Source: Micromonospora sp. C28SCA-DRY-2
GTDB lineage: Bacteria; Actinomycetota; Actinomycetes; Mycobacteriales; Micromonosporaceae
Direction of reading: 5' to 3'
Assembly (NCBI RefSeq): GCF_030519475.1
Contig: NZ_JAUMKD010000007.1
Coordinates: 62,001 to 126,000 of the forward strand
DNA length: 64,000 bases
Program-made: the position numbers and the translations under genes
In this document: piece after piece, positions 32,967 through 41,803 of the stretch
Position numbering within the stretch: position 1 is the first letter of the stretch
How the letters are laid out: each line of letters starts with the position of its first letter
Notes under the pieces: generated by a model
Database searches by the model: none
What the model saw: the letters and a program-made list of their open reading frames with translations, nothing else
Told to the model about the DNA's origin: nothing

Positions 32967-33619
32967 CGCAGCGTCCGCAGCACGGTGGCGGCGTTGTCGA
33001 TGTGCGCCGCGACCGTGGCGAGCCAGCGTTGCGGGTCGTCGCCGTCGAGGGCGGCGAGCTGGGCGGCGTGCTCGGTCAGCGCCACCTCGGCCCAGCCGGG
33101 CGAGAGCCGGAAGCTCGCCTCTCCCATCCGCAGCTGGCGGTCGCGCAGCCGCTGGTACAGCTCGGCCAGGATCTCGTTGCCGGCGGCGTCCACCACGGTG
33201 GCGTGGAAGGCCCGGTCGGCGGCCATCAGGGCGGTCAGGTCGCCGGCGGCGTGCGCGGCGCGCATCTCGGCCAGCCGCGCGGCGAGCTCGGCCCGCAGCG
33301 CCGCCCGGCGGGGCCAGACCCGCTCGGCGGCGTGCAGCTCGACCAGCCGGCGGGCCTCGATGACATCGGTGATCTCCCGGGCGGAGACCGGCCGGATCAG
33401 CGCGCCCCGCTTCGGGTAGAGCCGGACCAGCCCTTCGGCCTCCAACCGCAGCAGCGCCTCCCGGACCGGCGTGCGGGACACCCCGGTCGCCTCGGCGATC
33501 TCCCCCTCGCTGACCAGCTGCCCGCCCGGGTAGAGCTGCTCCAGGATGGACCGCTTCAGGTGCCGGTAGGCCCGCTCGGCGGCCGAGGTCGCGGCGGCCG
33601 GAGCCGAGGGATGCGTCAT
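32963..33619 (-). CDS. GntR/FadR-family regulator
   Basis: A 218-residue regulator. The winged helix is at about residues 12-80: YRHLKRSILEQLYPGGQLVSEGEIAEATGVSRTPVREALLRLEAEGLV. The C-terminal FCD helical domain has the metal-ligand pattern D..FH..V (MAADRAFHATVVDAAGN, near 140-155), H..L/AL (ALTEHAAQLAAL) and AHIDNAATVL. It should bind a carboxylate-type ligand. It is coupled to the downstream MFS gene. The start is taken at 33619 (MTHPSAP); a longer frame would add a poorly conserved 20 residues. Confidence 0.9.
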   Translation of the reverse strand: MTHPSAPAAATSAAERAYRHLKRSILEQLYPGGQLVSEGEIAEATGVSRTPVREALLRLEAEGLVRLYPKRGALIRPVSAREITDVIEARRLVELHAAERVWPRRAALRAELAARLAEMRAAHAAGDLTALMAADRAFHATVVDAAGNEILAELYQRLRDRQLRMGEASFRLSPGWAEVALTEHAAQLAALDGDDPQRWLATVAAHIDNAATVLRTLR

Positions 33620-33688
33620 GTATCTATGATCGAGCCGGCCCCGGCCGGCGCCCCGCCGGGTGCCCGGGACGTGGCCCAAGCCACCCCG

Positions 33689-34795
33689 TCACAGTGCGTC
33701 GGGGTGCAGGGTGAGCAACCCGTCGGCGGCCACGTCGAACCGGGGACCGAGCCGGCCGAGCAGGTCGGCGAGCCAGGCCACCTCGCCGGGGTCGGCCGGG
33801 GACAGCCGCATCCGCCGGATCCGCACCGGCGCCGCCCGCAGGCCCCGCAGCCGACCGCTGCCCGGGTCGAGCGCCGGCAGCCAGAGCAGCCGCAGCTCCG
33901 GCCGGTACGCCTGCTGCCCGCCGATGCCCTCGTAGTCGTCGATCAGGTCCCCGCAGCCGTACAGGATCAGCCGGTCCCGGTAGACCTCCACCGGCCGCAC
34001 GTGGTGGGAGGAGTGCCCGTGCAGCACGTCGACCCCGGCGTCGACCAGGCGGTGGGCGAACTCGACGTGCTCGGGCGGCACCTCGTACCCCCAGTTGCCG
34101 CCCCAGTGCACGGAGACCAGCACCCGGTCCCCCGGCCCGGCCACGGCGGCGATCCGCTCCGCCAGCAGGTCGGCGGTGGCCACCGAGATCTCCGGCAGGT
34201 ACGCGACCCCGGGCCGGTCGCCGGTGGTCGCCCAGGGCGGCGGCACGCCGCTGGACGGCGCGGCCACCGAGAAGACCAGCAGCCGGCGGTCCGCGCCGAG
34301 GCCCACCCGGGCGGGTGCCCAGGCCGCCGCCGCGTCCCGACCGGCGCCGGCGGTGGCGATCCCCGCCCCGGCCAGCGCGTCGAGGGTGTCGGCGAGCCCG
34401 ACCGGCCCGAAGTCGAGCACGTGGTTGTTGGCCAGCGCGCAGACGTCCAGCCGGGCGGCGGTCAGGCAGGGCACGTTGTCCGGGTGCATCCGGTAGTGCA
34501 CGGCCTTGCCCGGCGCGGGCTCGCCCCGGCCGGTCACCGCGGTCTCCAGGTTGACGATCCGGGCCGCCGGGCGCAGGTCGTCCAGGAGCGGCAGGGCCAC
34601 CCCCCACGGCCACTCCGGCGGCACCGGCCGCGGGATCGGGCCGCTGACCGACTCGGCCAGCCCGACGTACTCGTCGGCGTCGCGGACCGCCCGCTCGCGC
34701 AGCTCCGGAGGGCCGGGCCGGGGCAGGATCCGGTCCACCCCCCGGCCGGTCATCAGGTCCCCGGCCAGGAACAGGGTCACCGCGTCGTCGGGCAT
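33689..34795 (-). CDS. CapA-family protein (cytosolic form)
   Basis: A 368-residue CapA-fold metallophosphatase-like protein without a signal peptide: LFLAGDLMTGRGVDRIL, RIVNLETAVTGRGEP, VCALANNHVLDFGP (NHxxD), VLVSVHWGGNWGYEVP and DVLHGHSSHHVRPVEVY. It is the second CapA homologue of the window, but unlike the lipoprotein at 22-23 kb it is predicted cytosolic. Again there is no poly-gamma-glutamate synthase next to it. Its ATG at 34795 is followed by the strong motif block within 15 residues, which supports that start. Confidence 0.85.
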   Translation of the reverse strand: MPDDAVTLFLAGDLMTGRGVDRILPRPGPPELRERAVRDADEYVGLAESVSGPIPRPVPPEWPWGVALPLLDDLRPAARIVNLETAVTGRGEPAPGKAVHYRMHPDNVPCLTAARLDVCALANNHVLDFGPVGLADTLDALAGAGIATAGAGRDAAAAWAPARVGLGADRRLLVFSVAAPSSGVPPPWATTGDRPGVAYLPEISVATADLLAERIAAVAGPGDRVLVSVHWGGNWGYEVPPEHVEFAHRLVDAGVDVLHGHSSHHVRPVEVYRDRLILYGCGDLIDDYEGIGGQQAYRPELRLLWLPALDPGSGRLRGLRAAPVRIRRMRLSPADPGEVAWLADLLGRLGPRFDVAADGLLTLHPDAL

Positions 34796-34866
34796 CCGCC
34801 GGCATCCCCCGCGCCCGCCGGGTCGAAACGGCGTGGCCCGGCGGCGCCCGGGGTACCAGGGTCGCC

Positions 34867-35760
34867 ATGACCGATGTGACCGTCGTGGTGGCCACCCGCA
34901 ACCGCCGAAGCCAACTGGTGGCGACGCTGGCCCGGCACGCCGCACCCGTGATCGTGGTGGACAACGGCTCCGACGACGGCACCCCGGAGGCGGTGGCGCG
35001 GGCCTTTCCGGACGTACGGGTGGTGCGGCTGCACGCGAACGCCGGCGCCGCCGCGGCCCGCAACGTCGGCGTGGCGCTCGCCGACACCCCGTTCGTGGCG
35101 TTCGCCGACGACGACTCGTGGTGGGCGCCGGGTTCCCTGGACCGCGCGGCCCGGCTGCTGCGCGGGCACCCGCGCACCGGCCTGCTGACCGGGCAGGTGC
35201 GGGTCGGCCCGCAGGGCCGGCTGGACCCGGTGTCGGCGGCGATGGCGCGGGCCCCGCTGGGCGTCCCGCCGGACGCGCCCGGCCCGGCGGTGCTGGGCTT
35301 CCTGGCCTGCGCGGTGGTGCTGCGCCGCGAGGCGTTCCGGCAGGTCGGCGGCTTCGCCGAACCCCTCGGCACGTACGGCGAGGAGGCGCTGCTGGCGATG
35401 GACCTGGCGGCGGCCGGGTGGCGGCTGGCGTACGCCGAGGAACTGGTGGTGCACCACCACCCGCTGCCGGCGGGCCGGGACCGCCGGACCCGGCAGCGCG
35501 TCGAGGCGCGCAACCGGCTGCTCACCGCGACCCTGCGGCGCCCGGCCGGGGTGCTGCTGCGCACGGTGACCGAGGTGGCGCGCGACCCCGCCGGCCGGGG
35601 CGCCCTGCTCGACGCGGCCCGCGAACTGCGCTGGGCCCTGCCGCGGCGGCGCCGGTTGCCGGCTCGGGTGGAGGCCGCCCTGCGCACCCTGGAACGGCTG
35701 GACGCCGAGCCGCCGGCGGCGCCGCAGGCGCCGCGACCGTCGGTGGTCGCCGCGGACTGA
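34867..35760 (+). CDS. glycosyltransferase family 2
   Basis: A 297-residue GT-A enzyme: VTVVVATRNRRSQLVATLA (N-terminus), VIVVDNGSDDGTPEAVA (nucleotide-sugar binding, about residues 30-46), PFVAFADDDSWWAPG (the DxD-type DDDS motif, about 76-90), and GTYGEEALLAMDLAAAGWRLAYAEELVVHHHP (about 170-201, ED-type acid and HH). The last 90 residues are Arg- and Pro-rich. The acceptor is unknown. It is divergent from the CapA gene and precedes the ltrA gene on the same strand. Confidence 0.85.
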   Translation: MTDVTVVVATRNRRSQLVATLARHAAPVIVVDNGSDDGTPEAVARAFPDVRVVRLHANAGAAAARNVGVALADTPFVAFADDDSWWAPGSLDRAARLLRGHPRTGLLTGQVRVGPQGRLDPVSAAMARAPLGVPPDAPGPAVLGFLACAVVLRREAFRQVGGFAEPLGTYGEEALLAMDLAAAGWRLAYAEELVVHHHPLPAGRDRRTRQRVEARNRLLTATLRRPAGVLLRTVTEVARDPAGRGALLDAARELRWALPRRRRLPARVEAALRTLERLDAEPPAAPQAPRPSVVAAD

Positions 35761-35888
35761 GTCGACCGCAGCGCCCAGCCCAGCGCCTCTCGTCCGGCAT
35801 GCTCGGCGGCTGCGCCGAAACCCGGCTCGGCCGGGCCGGGGACCTGCCTATGGTGAACCCGTCCGGCCGGCGGCGCGAGGAGAGCGCG

Positions 35889-37067
35889 GTGACCACGAAG
35901 GGCGGGCCGCGGCCCTGGTACCGGCCGATGGCCGCACGCGACCGCGGCGAGGCGCACCGCGCCGCCACGCCGCTGGAGCTCTTCTTCGACCTCTGCTTCG
36001 TGGTGGCGGTGGCCCAGGCGGCCGCGAACCTGCACCACGACCTGGCCGAGGACCACGTCGGGCACGCGGTGCGCAGCTACCTGATGGTGTTCTTCGCGAT
36101 CTGGTGGGCGTGGATGAACTTCACCTGGTTCGCCTCCGCCTACGACACCGACGACGACGTCTACCGGATCACCACCCTGGTGCAGATCGCCGGCGCGCTG
36201 ATCCTGGCCGCCGGGGTGCCGCGCGCCTTCACCGAGGGCGACTTCGCCACCATCACCTACGGGTACGTGGTGATGCGGCTGGCCCTGGTGACGCAGTGGC
36301 TGCGGGCAGCCGCCAGCGACCCCGCCCACCGGGCGGCCGACGTCCGGTACGCGGTCGGGGTGACCGTGGTGCAGGTCGGCTGGCTGGTCCGGCTGCTGCT
36401 GCCCGACGACTGGCGGATCGGCTCGTTCCTGGTGCTGGCCCTGGCCGACCTGCTGGTGCCGGCGTTGGCCGAACGGCCGGGGATGACCACCTGGCACCCG
36501 CGGCACATCGCCGAACGGTACGGGCTGTTCACCCTGATCGTGCTCGGCGAGGTGGTGCTCGCCACGTCGGTGGCCATCCAGACCGGCGTGGACGCGGGCG
36601 AGGGCGGCCTGTGGCGGCTGGCGGTGGCGGACATGGTGATCGTGTTCGCGCTGTGGTGGCTCTACTTCGACCGGGAGGCCGAGGCGCCGGCGCGGCTGCC
36701 CGCCTCACTGGTCTGGGGGTACGGGCACTACCTGGTGTTCGCGGCGGTCGCCGCGGTGGGCGCCGGGTTGGAGGTGGTGGTCGACCACCACCGGCACGTG
36801 GCCCACGCCGGCAGCGTGGTGGTCGGGCACACCGTGGCCGTCCCGACGGCCGTCTACCTGCTCACCGTCTGGGTGCTGCGGGTGCTGCCCCGCCAGCGCG
36901 GGGTGGTGGTGGCGGCGTTCCCGGTGACCGCGCTGCTGGTGCTGGCCACTCCCTGGGCGCCGGTGACGCTCTACCTCATCGCGGCGCTGCTGCTCGCCCT
37001 GGTGGCGGTGACGGTGCTGGCTCGGCAGCGGGAGCTGCGGTCCAGAAGTCGACCAGCAGTCGGCTGA
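35889..37067 (+). CDS. low-temperature-requirement A (LtrA) family membrane protein
   Basis: A 392-residue protein with about ten membrane helices. The LtrA signature is ATPLELFFDLCFVVAVAQAA (about residues 26-45), then FFAIWWAWMNFTWFASAYDTDDD and HIAERYGLFTLIVLGEVVLA (about 208-227). The function of the family is not established; cold growth in Listeria gave the name. The GTG at 35889 with GAGGAG upstream is preferred. The last 92 bp of the gene also encode the C-terminus of a convergent hydrolase. Confidence 0.85.
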   Translation: MTTKGGPRPWYRPMAARDRGEAHRAATPLELFFDLCFVVAVAQAAANLHHDLAEDHVGHAVRSYLMVFFAIWWAWMNFTWFASAYDTDDDVYRITTLVQIAGALILAAGVPRAFTEGDFATITYGYVVMRLALVTQWLRAAASDPAHRAADVRYAVGVTVVQVGWLVRLLLPDDWRIGSFLVLALADLLVPALAERPGMTTWHPRHIAERYGLFTLIVLGEVVLATSVAIQTGVDAGEGGLWRLAVADMVIVFALWWLYFDREAEAPARLPASLVWGYGHYLVFAAVAAVGAGLEVVVDHHRHVAHAGSVVVGHTVAVPTAVYLLTVWVLRVLPRQRGVVVAAFPVTALLVLATPWAPVTLYLIAALLLALVAVTVLARQRELRSRSRPAVG

Positions 37068-37872
37068 ACTCCTCGGCGCACTCGATCTGCGGCATGTGCC
37101 CGCAGTCGGTGAACAGGTGGGTGCGGGCACGCGGCAGCCGGGTGCGGGCGGCGTCCAGGTGGGCCGCCGGCAGGATGAGGTCCCGGTCGCCCCAGACGAC
37201 CAGGGTGGGCACGTCCAGCCGGGCCAGCTCGGTGAGCAGCTCCTCCCGCCACTGCGGGCTGACCCCCCGGAAGGTGCCCAGGCTGTGCGCGGTCTCCAGC
37301 AGCACCCGCGCGGCGTGCGGCTGGCGGGCCACCTCCAGGGCGTACGCGACGCGCTCGGCGGTGGCGAACGCGGCGTCGTGGAAGAGGGCCCGCTCGGTGC
37401 GCCGGGCGGCCGAGCGGCTGGGGCGCAGCAGCAGCCGGCCCAGCGGCCGCAGCGCGAGCAGCCGCAGCATCATGGTCACCTCACGGCCGAAGCCGGCGCT
37501 GTTGACCAGCGCGAGGCTGGCCACCCGGGCCGGCTCGGCGACGGCCAGCCGCATGGCGATCGCGCCGCCGAGGGAATTGCCGACCAGGTGCGCGGGCGCC
37601 TCGACGCCGACCGCGTCGAGGTAGCGGCCGACGAACCGGGCCAGCGCCGGCAGGGTGTACGGCTCGGCCATCGGCAGCGAGCCGCCGTAGCCGGGCAGGT
37701 CGACGCTGTGCACCCGGTACCGGTCGGCGAGCAGCTCGTGCTGCTCGGTGAAGTCGCGCAGGGTGCGGCCGATGCCGTGCAGCAGCACCACCGGCGGCCC
37801 GTCGCCGTCGACCCGGTGGCGCACCCGCCGCCCGTCGACGGTGACGTGCCGGGGGCCGGCCGGCGCGCTCAC
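36976..37872 (-). CDS. alpha/beta hydrolase
   Basis: A 298-residue hydrolase. VVLLHGIGRTLRDF (oxyanion HG, about residues 28-41), HLVGNSLGGAIAMRL (nucleophile GNSLGG, Ser at about 98), VVWGDRDLILP (Asp near 233) and TDCGHMPQIEC (His near 260) give a full catalytic triad. The length and lid region suit lipase/esterase or C-C hydrolase types. It is the third gene of the mymA-like operon, overlapping the SDR gene by 4 bp. Its last 30 codons lie inside the convergent ltrA gene; the C-terminal tail here is Pro/Ala-rich (APSPPPGRAAAPR) and probably dispensable. Confidence 0.85.
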   Translation of the reverse strand: MSAPAGPRHVTVDGRRVRHRVDGDGPPVVLLHGIGRTLRDFTEQHELLADRYRVHSVDLPGYGGSLPMAEPYTLPALARFVGRYLDAVGVEAPAHLVGNSLGGAIAMRLAVAEPARVASLALVNSAGFGREVTMMLRLLALRPLGRLLLRPSRSAARRTERALFHDAAFATAERVAYALEVARQPHAARVLLETAHSLGTFRGVSPQWREELLTELARLDVPTLVVWGDRDLILPAAHLDAARTRLPRARTHLFTDCGHMPQIECAEEFSRLLVDFWTAAPAAEPAPSPPPGRAAAPR

Positions 37873-38807
37873 GCCGGATCCCCCGCCCGCTCGGCGGACC
37901 GGTCGCCCGGCCGGGCCGGCTCGGGGTCGCCGGGTGGCCGCTGGGCGGGGACGGCGGTGGCCCGCCGCGCCGGGTCCGCGGCCGCCCGGGCCAGCCCGAG
38001 GGCGAGCACCCGCCCGTACGAGGCGGGGGCGACCCGGGCCAGCAGGTCGGGCAGCTTGGCCGACCAGCCGACCAGCACCCGGCCCCGGCGGCGGCGCACC
38101 CCGCGCAGGATGATCTCGGCCGCCTTCGCCGGGTCCATCGAGAGCAGCTTCTCGAACTCCTTCCGGCCGGCCTCGTACTCGGCGGCGGAGACGCCGCTGC
38201 CGATCCGGGCGCTCTGCGCGATCCGGGTGCGGATGCCGCCCGGGTGCACCGAGGTCACCCCGATCCCGTCGTCGACCAGCTCGTGGCGCAGCGCCTCGGT
38301 GAAGCCGCGGACGGCGAACTTGCTCGCCGCGTAGGCGGCCTGTCCGGCCGGGGCGATCAGGCCGAACAGGCTGGAGACGTTGACCAGGTGCGCGCCGGGC
38401 TCGGCCTTCAGCGCCGGCAGCAGGGCGTGGGTCAGCTGCACCACGGCCCGGAAGTTGATCTCGATGACCCAGGTGAACTCGTCCAGGGTCACCTGGTCGA
38501 ACCGGCCGCCCAGGGCCACGCCGGCGTTGTTGACCAGCAGCCGGATCGCGGGGTGCCGCTGCCGGATCTCCTCGGCCACCCGGGCGGTGGCCGTGGCGTC
38601 GGCGAGGTCGACCAGGTAGCTGGTCAGCTGCCGGTCGGGGTGCGCCGCGCGGATCGCGGCGACCACGGCGGCGAGCCGGTCGGCGTCCCGGTCGAGCAGC
38701 ACGAGGTCGCTGCCGCGGCGGGCCAGCCCGTGCGCCAGGGCCTCCCCGATTCCGCTGGCCGCGCCGGTGACCACGGCCGTGCCGGAGGTGAAGTCGAAGC
38801 TACGCAT
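37869..38807 (-). CDS. short-chain dehydrogenase/reductase
   Basis: A 312-residue SDR. The cofactor loop TGAASGIGEALAHG (about residues 15-28), NNAGVAL (about 93-99), catalytic Ser in VNVSSLFG (about 140), and YAASKFAVRGF (YxxxK, about 154-164) are all present. The C-terminal 60 residues are longer than in classical SDRs, as in the SadH-like group. It lies between the monooxygenase and hydrolase genes and overlaps both, so it probably oxidises or reduces an intermediate of that pathway. Confidence 0.9.
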   Translation of the reverse strand: MRSFDFTSGTAVVTGAASGIGEALAHGLARRGSDLVLLDRDADRLAAVVAAIRAAHPDRQLTSYLVDLADATATARVAEEIRQRHPAIRLLVNNAGVALGGRFDQVTLDEFTWVIEINFRAVVQLTHALLPALKAEPGAHLVNVSSLFGLIAPAGQAAYAASKFAVRGFTEALRHELVDDGIGVTSVHPGGIRTRIAQSARIGSGVSAAEYEAGRKEFEKLLSMDPAKAAEIILRGVRRRRGRVLVGWSAKLPDLLARVAPASYGRVLALGLARAAADPARRATAVPAQRPPGDPEPARPGDRSAERAGDPA

Positions 38808-40299
38808 CGGCGGTGCTCCTTTCCGGAGTGCTCGACCGGTCGGCGGCGGCGCGGGAGAAGCGCACCCCGACGTCGGTCAACCGGCCGTGCCGCATCAGCA
38901 GCACGTCGCGGGGGTAGTTCTGGTGCAGCCGCCACGGCGCCGAGGCGCCCTGCTTGGGCAGCGCGTCGACGCTGCGCAGCACGTAGCCGGACTTGAGGTC
39001 GATGATCGGCTCCAGCGGGCCCTCGCGGGGTGCGAGCGGGGTGACGACCTGCTGGCCGGTGCGGTCGAGGTGGCGCAGCAGCCGGCAGACGTACGTGGCG
39101 ACCAGGTCCGCCTTCAGCGTCCAGGAGGCGTTGGTGTAGCCGATGGTCATCGCGAAGTTCGGCACCCCGGAGAGCATCATCCCCTTGTAGGCGACCCTGC
39201 TCGCCAGGTCGACCTCGGCGCCGTCCACGCTCAGCGTCATCCCGCCGAGGGCGAGCAGGTTCAGCCCGGTGGCGGTGACCACGATGTCGGCCGGCAACTC
39301 CTCGCCGGAGCTGAGCCGGATGCCGGTCGGGGTGAACGTGTCGATGGTGTCGGTGACCACCGAGGCCCGGCCCCGGCGCAGCGCGGTGAACAGGTCGCCG
39401 TCGGGCACCACGCAGAGCCGCTGGTCCCACGGGTCGTAGCGGGGCGAGAAGTGGCGGTCGACGTCGTAGCCGGCCGGCAGCCGACCCTTGGCGGCGCGCC
39501 GCAGCAGCTTCCGGACCAGCCTGGGGGCACGGCGGCTGGCCTGGAAGTTGGCCGTGGCGAGCAGGACGTTCTTCCAGCGCACCACCGGATACACGGCCTT
39601 CGCCGGCAGCAAGCGGCGCAGCGTGTCGGCGAGCACATCGCGCGAGGGCAGCGCGATGACGTACGTGGGTGAGCGTTGCAGCATGGTGACGTGCCCGGCC
39701 CGCTCGGCCATCGCCGGCACCAGGGTCACCGCCGTCGCGCCGCTGCCGATCACCACCACCCGCTGGCCGGTGTGGTCGAGGTCGGCGGGCCAGTGCTGCG
39801 GGTGCACGATCCGTCCGGTGAACGTCTCCGCGCCGGGCAGGTCGGGCGTGTAGCCGGCGTCGTAGCGGTAGTAGCCGGCGCAGGTGTACAGGAACGAGCA
39901 GGTCAGCACCACGTCCTCGGCGGTGTCGTCGCGCCGGGCGTGCACCGTCCAGCGGGCGGTCGCGCTGTCCCAGTCGGCCCGCACCACCCGGTGGTGGAAG
40001 CGGATGTGCTCGGTGACGCCGTACTCGTCGGCGGTCTCCCGGACGTACGCCCGGATGGCGTCGCCGTCGGCGATCGCCTTCGGGTCGGTCCACGGCCGGA
40101 ACGAGTAGCCGAGGGTGAACATGTCGGAGTCGGACCGGACGCCCGGGTAGCGGAACAGGTCCCAGGTGCCGCCGATCGCGCCCCGGGCCTCCAGCACCGC
40201 GTACGTCTTGCCCGGGCAGGCGCGCCGCAGGTGGCAGGCGGCGCCGATGCCGGAGAGGCCGGCACCGACGATGAGCACGTCGACGTGGTCGCAGGCCAT
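38800..40299 (-). CDS. flavin-containing (Baeyer-Villiger-type) monooxygenase, mymA-like
   Basis: A 499-residue FAD/NADPH monooxygenase. FAD loop VLIVGAGLSGIGAACHL (about residues 8-24), GGTWDLFRYPGVRSDSDMFTLGY (about 43-65), and NADPH loop VVVIGSGATAVTLVPA (about 185-200). FMO/BVMO motifs are present, with HPQHWP in the fingerprint region before the second Rossmann loop. With the SDR and hydrolase behind it, the order resembles the mymA operon of Mycobacterium tuberculosis (monooxygenase, lipase, SDR), which handles acyl or ketone substrates of the envelope. The ATG at 40299 is chosen. Divergent from a TetR regulator with a palindrome between them. Confidence 0.88.
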   Translation of the reverse strand: MACDHVDVLIVGAGLSGIGAACHLRRACPGKTYAVLEARGAIGGTWDLFRYPGVRSDSDMFTLGYSFRPWTDPKAIADGDAIRAYVRETADEYGVTEHIRFHHRVVRADWDSATARWTVHARRDDTAEDVVLTCSFLYTCAGYYRYDAGYTPDLPGAETFTGRIVHPQHWPADLDHTGQRVVVIGSGATAVTLVPAMAERAGHVTMLQRSPTYVIALPSRDVLADTLRRLLPAKAVYPVVRWKNVLLATANFQASRRAPRLVRKLLRRAAKGRLPAGYDVDRHFSPRYDPWDQRLCVVPDGDLFTALRRGRASVVTDTIDTFTPTGIRLSSGEELPADIVVTATGLNLLALGGMTLSVDGAEVDLASRVAYKGMMLSGVPNFAMTIGYTNASWTLKADLVATYVCRLLRHLDRTGQQVVTPLAPREGPLEPIIDLKSGYVLRSVDALPKQGASAPWRLHQNYPRDVLLMRHGRLTDVGVRFSRAAADRSSTPERSTADA

Positions 40300-40377
40300 G
40301 CCATCTCCCGATCCCGAGGCGGTGACACCGGACACTATCCACCGCCGTCGACGCCCGTCAACACCCTGTCGGGTCCA

Positions 40378-40394
40378 ATCGACACAGTGTCGAT
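40378..40394. promoter_or_regulatory. TetR-type operator ATCGACAC-A-GTGTCGAT
   Basis: A perfect 8-bp inverted repeat around one base. It lies between the divergent monooxygenase operon and tetR gene and just upstream of a TAGAGT -10 for tetR, so binding would block tetR and probably also the operon. Confidence 0.65.
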
Positions 40395-40414
40395 CCGGTG
40401 TAGAGTGAGCGGTC

Positions 40415-41077
40415 ATGACGCCCGCCCGTACGCCCACTCCGACCGCGGCCCCGCGCGGACGCCGCGCGGCCCGCTCCTCCGGCGACGAGCGGGAATCGGC
40501 CATCCTGGCCACCGCCGAGCGGCTGCTGCACGAGCGGGCCTTCGCCGACATCTCCATCGACGACCTGGCCCGCGGCGCCGGCATCTCCCGGCCGACCTTC
40601 TACTTCTACTTCCCGTCCAAGGACGCGGTGCTGCTGACGCTGCTGGACCGGGTCACCGAGGAGGCCGAGGCGGCCTGCGGCGACGTGCTGGTCCGGCTGG
40701 CGGAGGATCCGCCGGCCCGGTGGCGGGAGCTGATCACCCGGTTCCACGAGACGTTCGGCGGGCACCGCGCGGTGGTGCTGGCCTGCGCCCAGGTGCGCGG
40801 CACCAACGCCGAGGTGCGCCGGCTCTGGGCGACCGTCATGGAGCGCTGGGTGCAGGCCATCGAGACCGCGATCGAGGCGGAACGCCGGCGCGGTGCCGCG
40901 CCGGCCGGGCTGCCCGCCCGGGACCTCGCCATCGCGCTCAACTCGATGAACGAGCGGGTCTGGTACGCCACCTTCGCCGGCGACGGGCCGGCGGTGGCCG
41001 AACGCGACGTGGTCGACGTGCTGCTCGACGTCTGGCTGACCGCGATCTACCGCACCACCCCTCCCCCACCCGCCTGA
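40415..41077 (+). CDS. TetR-family regulator
   Basis: A 220-residue regulator. The HTH is at about residues 25-70: SAILATAERLLHERAFADISIDDLARGAGISRPTFYFYFPSKDAVLLTLLD. The C-terminal domain is helical with an aromatic pocket (WATVMERWVQAIETA, SMNERVWYATFAGDG). It is divergent from the monooxygenase-SDR-hydrolase operon and probably represses it and itself through the palindrome at 40378. The first 25 residues are Arg/Pro/Thr-rich. Confidence 0.9.
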   Translation: MTPARTPTPTAAPRGRRAARSSGDERESAILATAERLLHERAFADISIDDLARGAGISRPTFYFYFPSKDAVLLTLLDRVTEEAEAACGDVLVRLAEDPPARWRELITRFHETFGGHRAVVLACAQVRGTNAEVRRLWATVMERWVQAIETAIEAERRRGAAPAGLPARDLAIALNSMNERVWYATFAGDGPAVAERDVVDVLLDVWLTAIYRTTPPPPA

Positions 41078-41173
41078 CCCGCCGGCCGACTCGGCGTCGC
41101 GTCGCGACGACAGTGGTCGTCCGCGGCGAGTCAGGGCGGAAGGAGCTTCGAGCGACCGTCGACGGTCAGACGA

Positions 41174-41803
41174 TCACCGGGCCGGCGCCGAGGGGCCGAC
41201 CGGCTGCCGGAGGATGGTGCGGAGCTTCTCGGGGGCGGTCCGGCGGAAGTCGCTGAGGTAGATCTCGTGGTGCTTGCCCACCATCCGCAACCCGTTGCCC
41301 GGGATGAACTCGTGGTGCATCCGCGCCAGCACCGGGGCCTCGTCGTCGTGGGAGCCGACGTGGAGCGTCTGCACGCAGCGCCCCTCGGAGAGCGCCCCGA
41401 GCCGGACGTCGTCGAGGCGTCGCGGGCGGTCTCCGGCCGCCACCTGCTCGACGGCGCCGGCGAACATCTCCTCGTCGATCCAGTCGGGGACCATGATCAT
41501 CAGGGTCCAGTCCCACCGGGACTTGTCGCGCAGCGCCGTGAACGTGGCCATGTCGTCGGCCCACCAGAGGGCCTCCAGGGGCATGACCACGTAGTCGCGC
41601 CCCAGGGTCCGCTTGCTGGCGAACTTCAGCTTGTAGGCCAGCGGGTAGAGCGCCTCGGCCGCGTCGGTGAAGGCCGGGGTGTTCGGATCGCCGTGCCCGT
41701 CGATCATGAGGTACCGCAGGTCGGGCACGTCGACGACGTCGAACCGCCCGCGGCTCGCGCGGTAGGTGTCGATCTCCCGCTTGAAGTCAGTCTTGTCCGT
41801 CAT
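41174..41803 (-). CDS. GyrI-like small-molecule-binding protein
   Basis: A 209-residue protein with the GyrI/SHS2-type fold in its second-half arrangement: YLMIDGHGDPNTPAFTDAAEALYPLAYKLKF, YVVMPLEALWWADD, WDWTLMIMVPDWI, RCVQTLHVGSHDDEAPVLARMHHEF and YLSDFRRTAPEKLRTILRQPV. These stand-alone proteins bind or hydrolyse small organic ligands. It overlaps the end of the PadR gene by 17 bp, so the two are co-translated and the GyrI-like protein may detect or remove the inducer. Confidence 0.85.
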   Translation of the reverse strand: MTDKTDFKREIDTYRASRGRFDVVDVPDLRYLMIDGHGDPNTPAFTDAAEALYPLAYKLKFASKRTLGRDYVVMPLEALWWADDMATFTALRDKSRWDWTLMIMVPDWIDEEMFAGAVEQVAAGDRPRRLDDVRLGALSEGRCVQTLHVGSHDDEAPVLARMHHEFIPGNGLRMVGKHHEIYLSDFRRTAPEKLRTILRQPVGPSAPAR

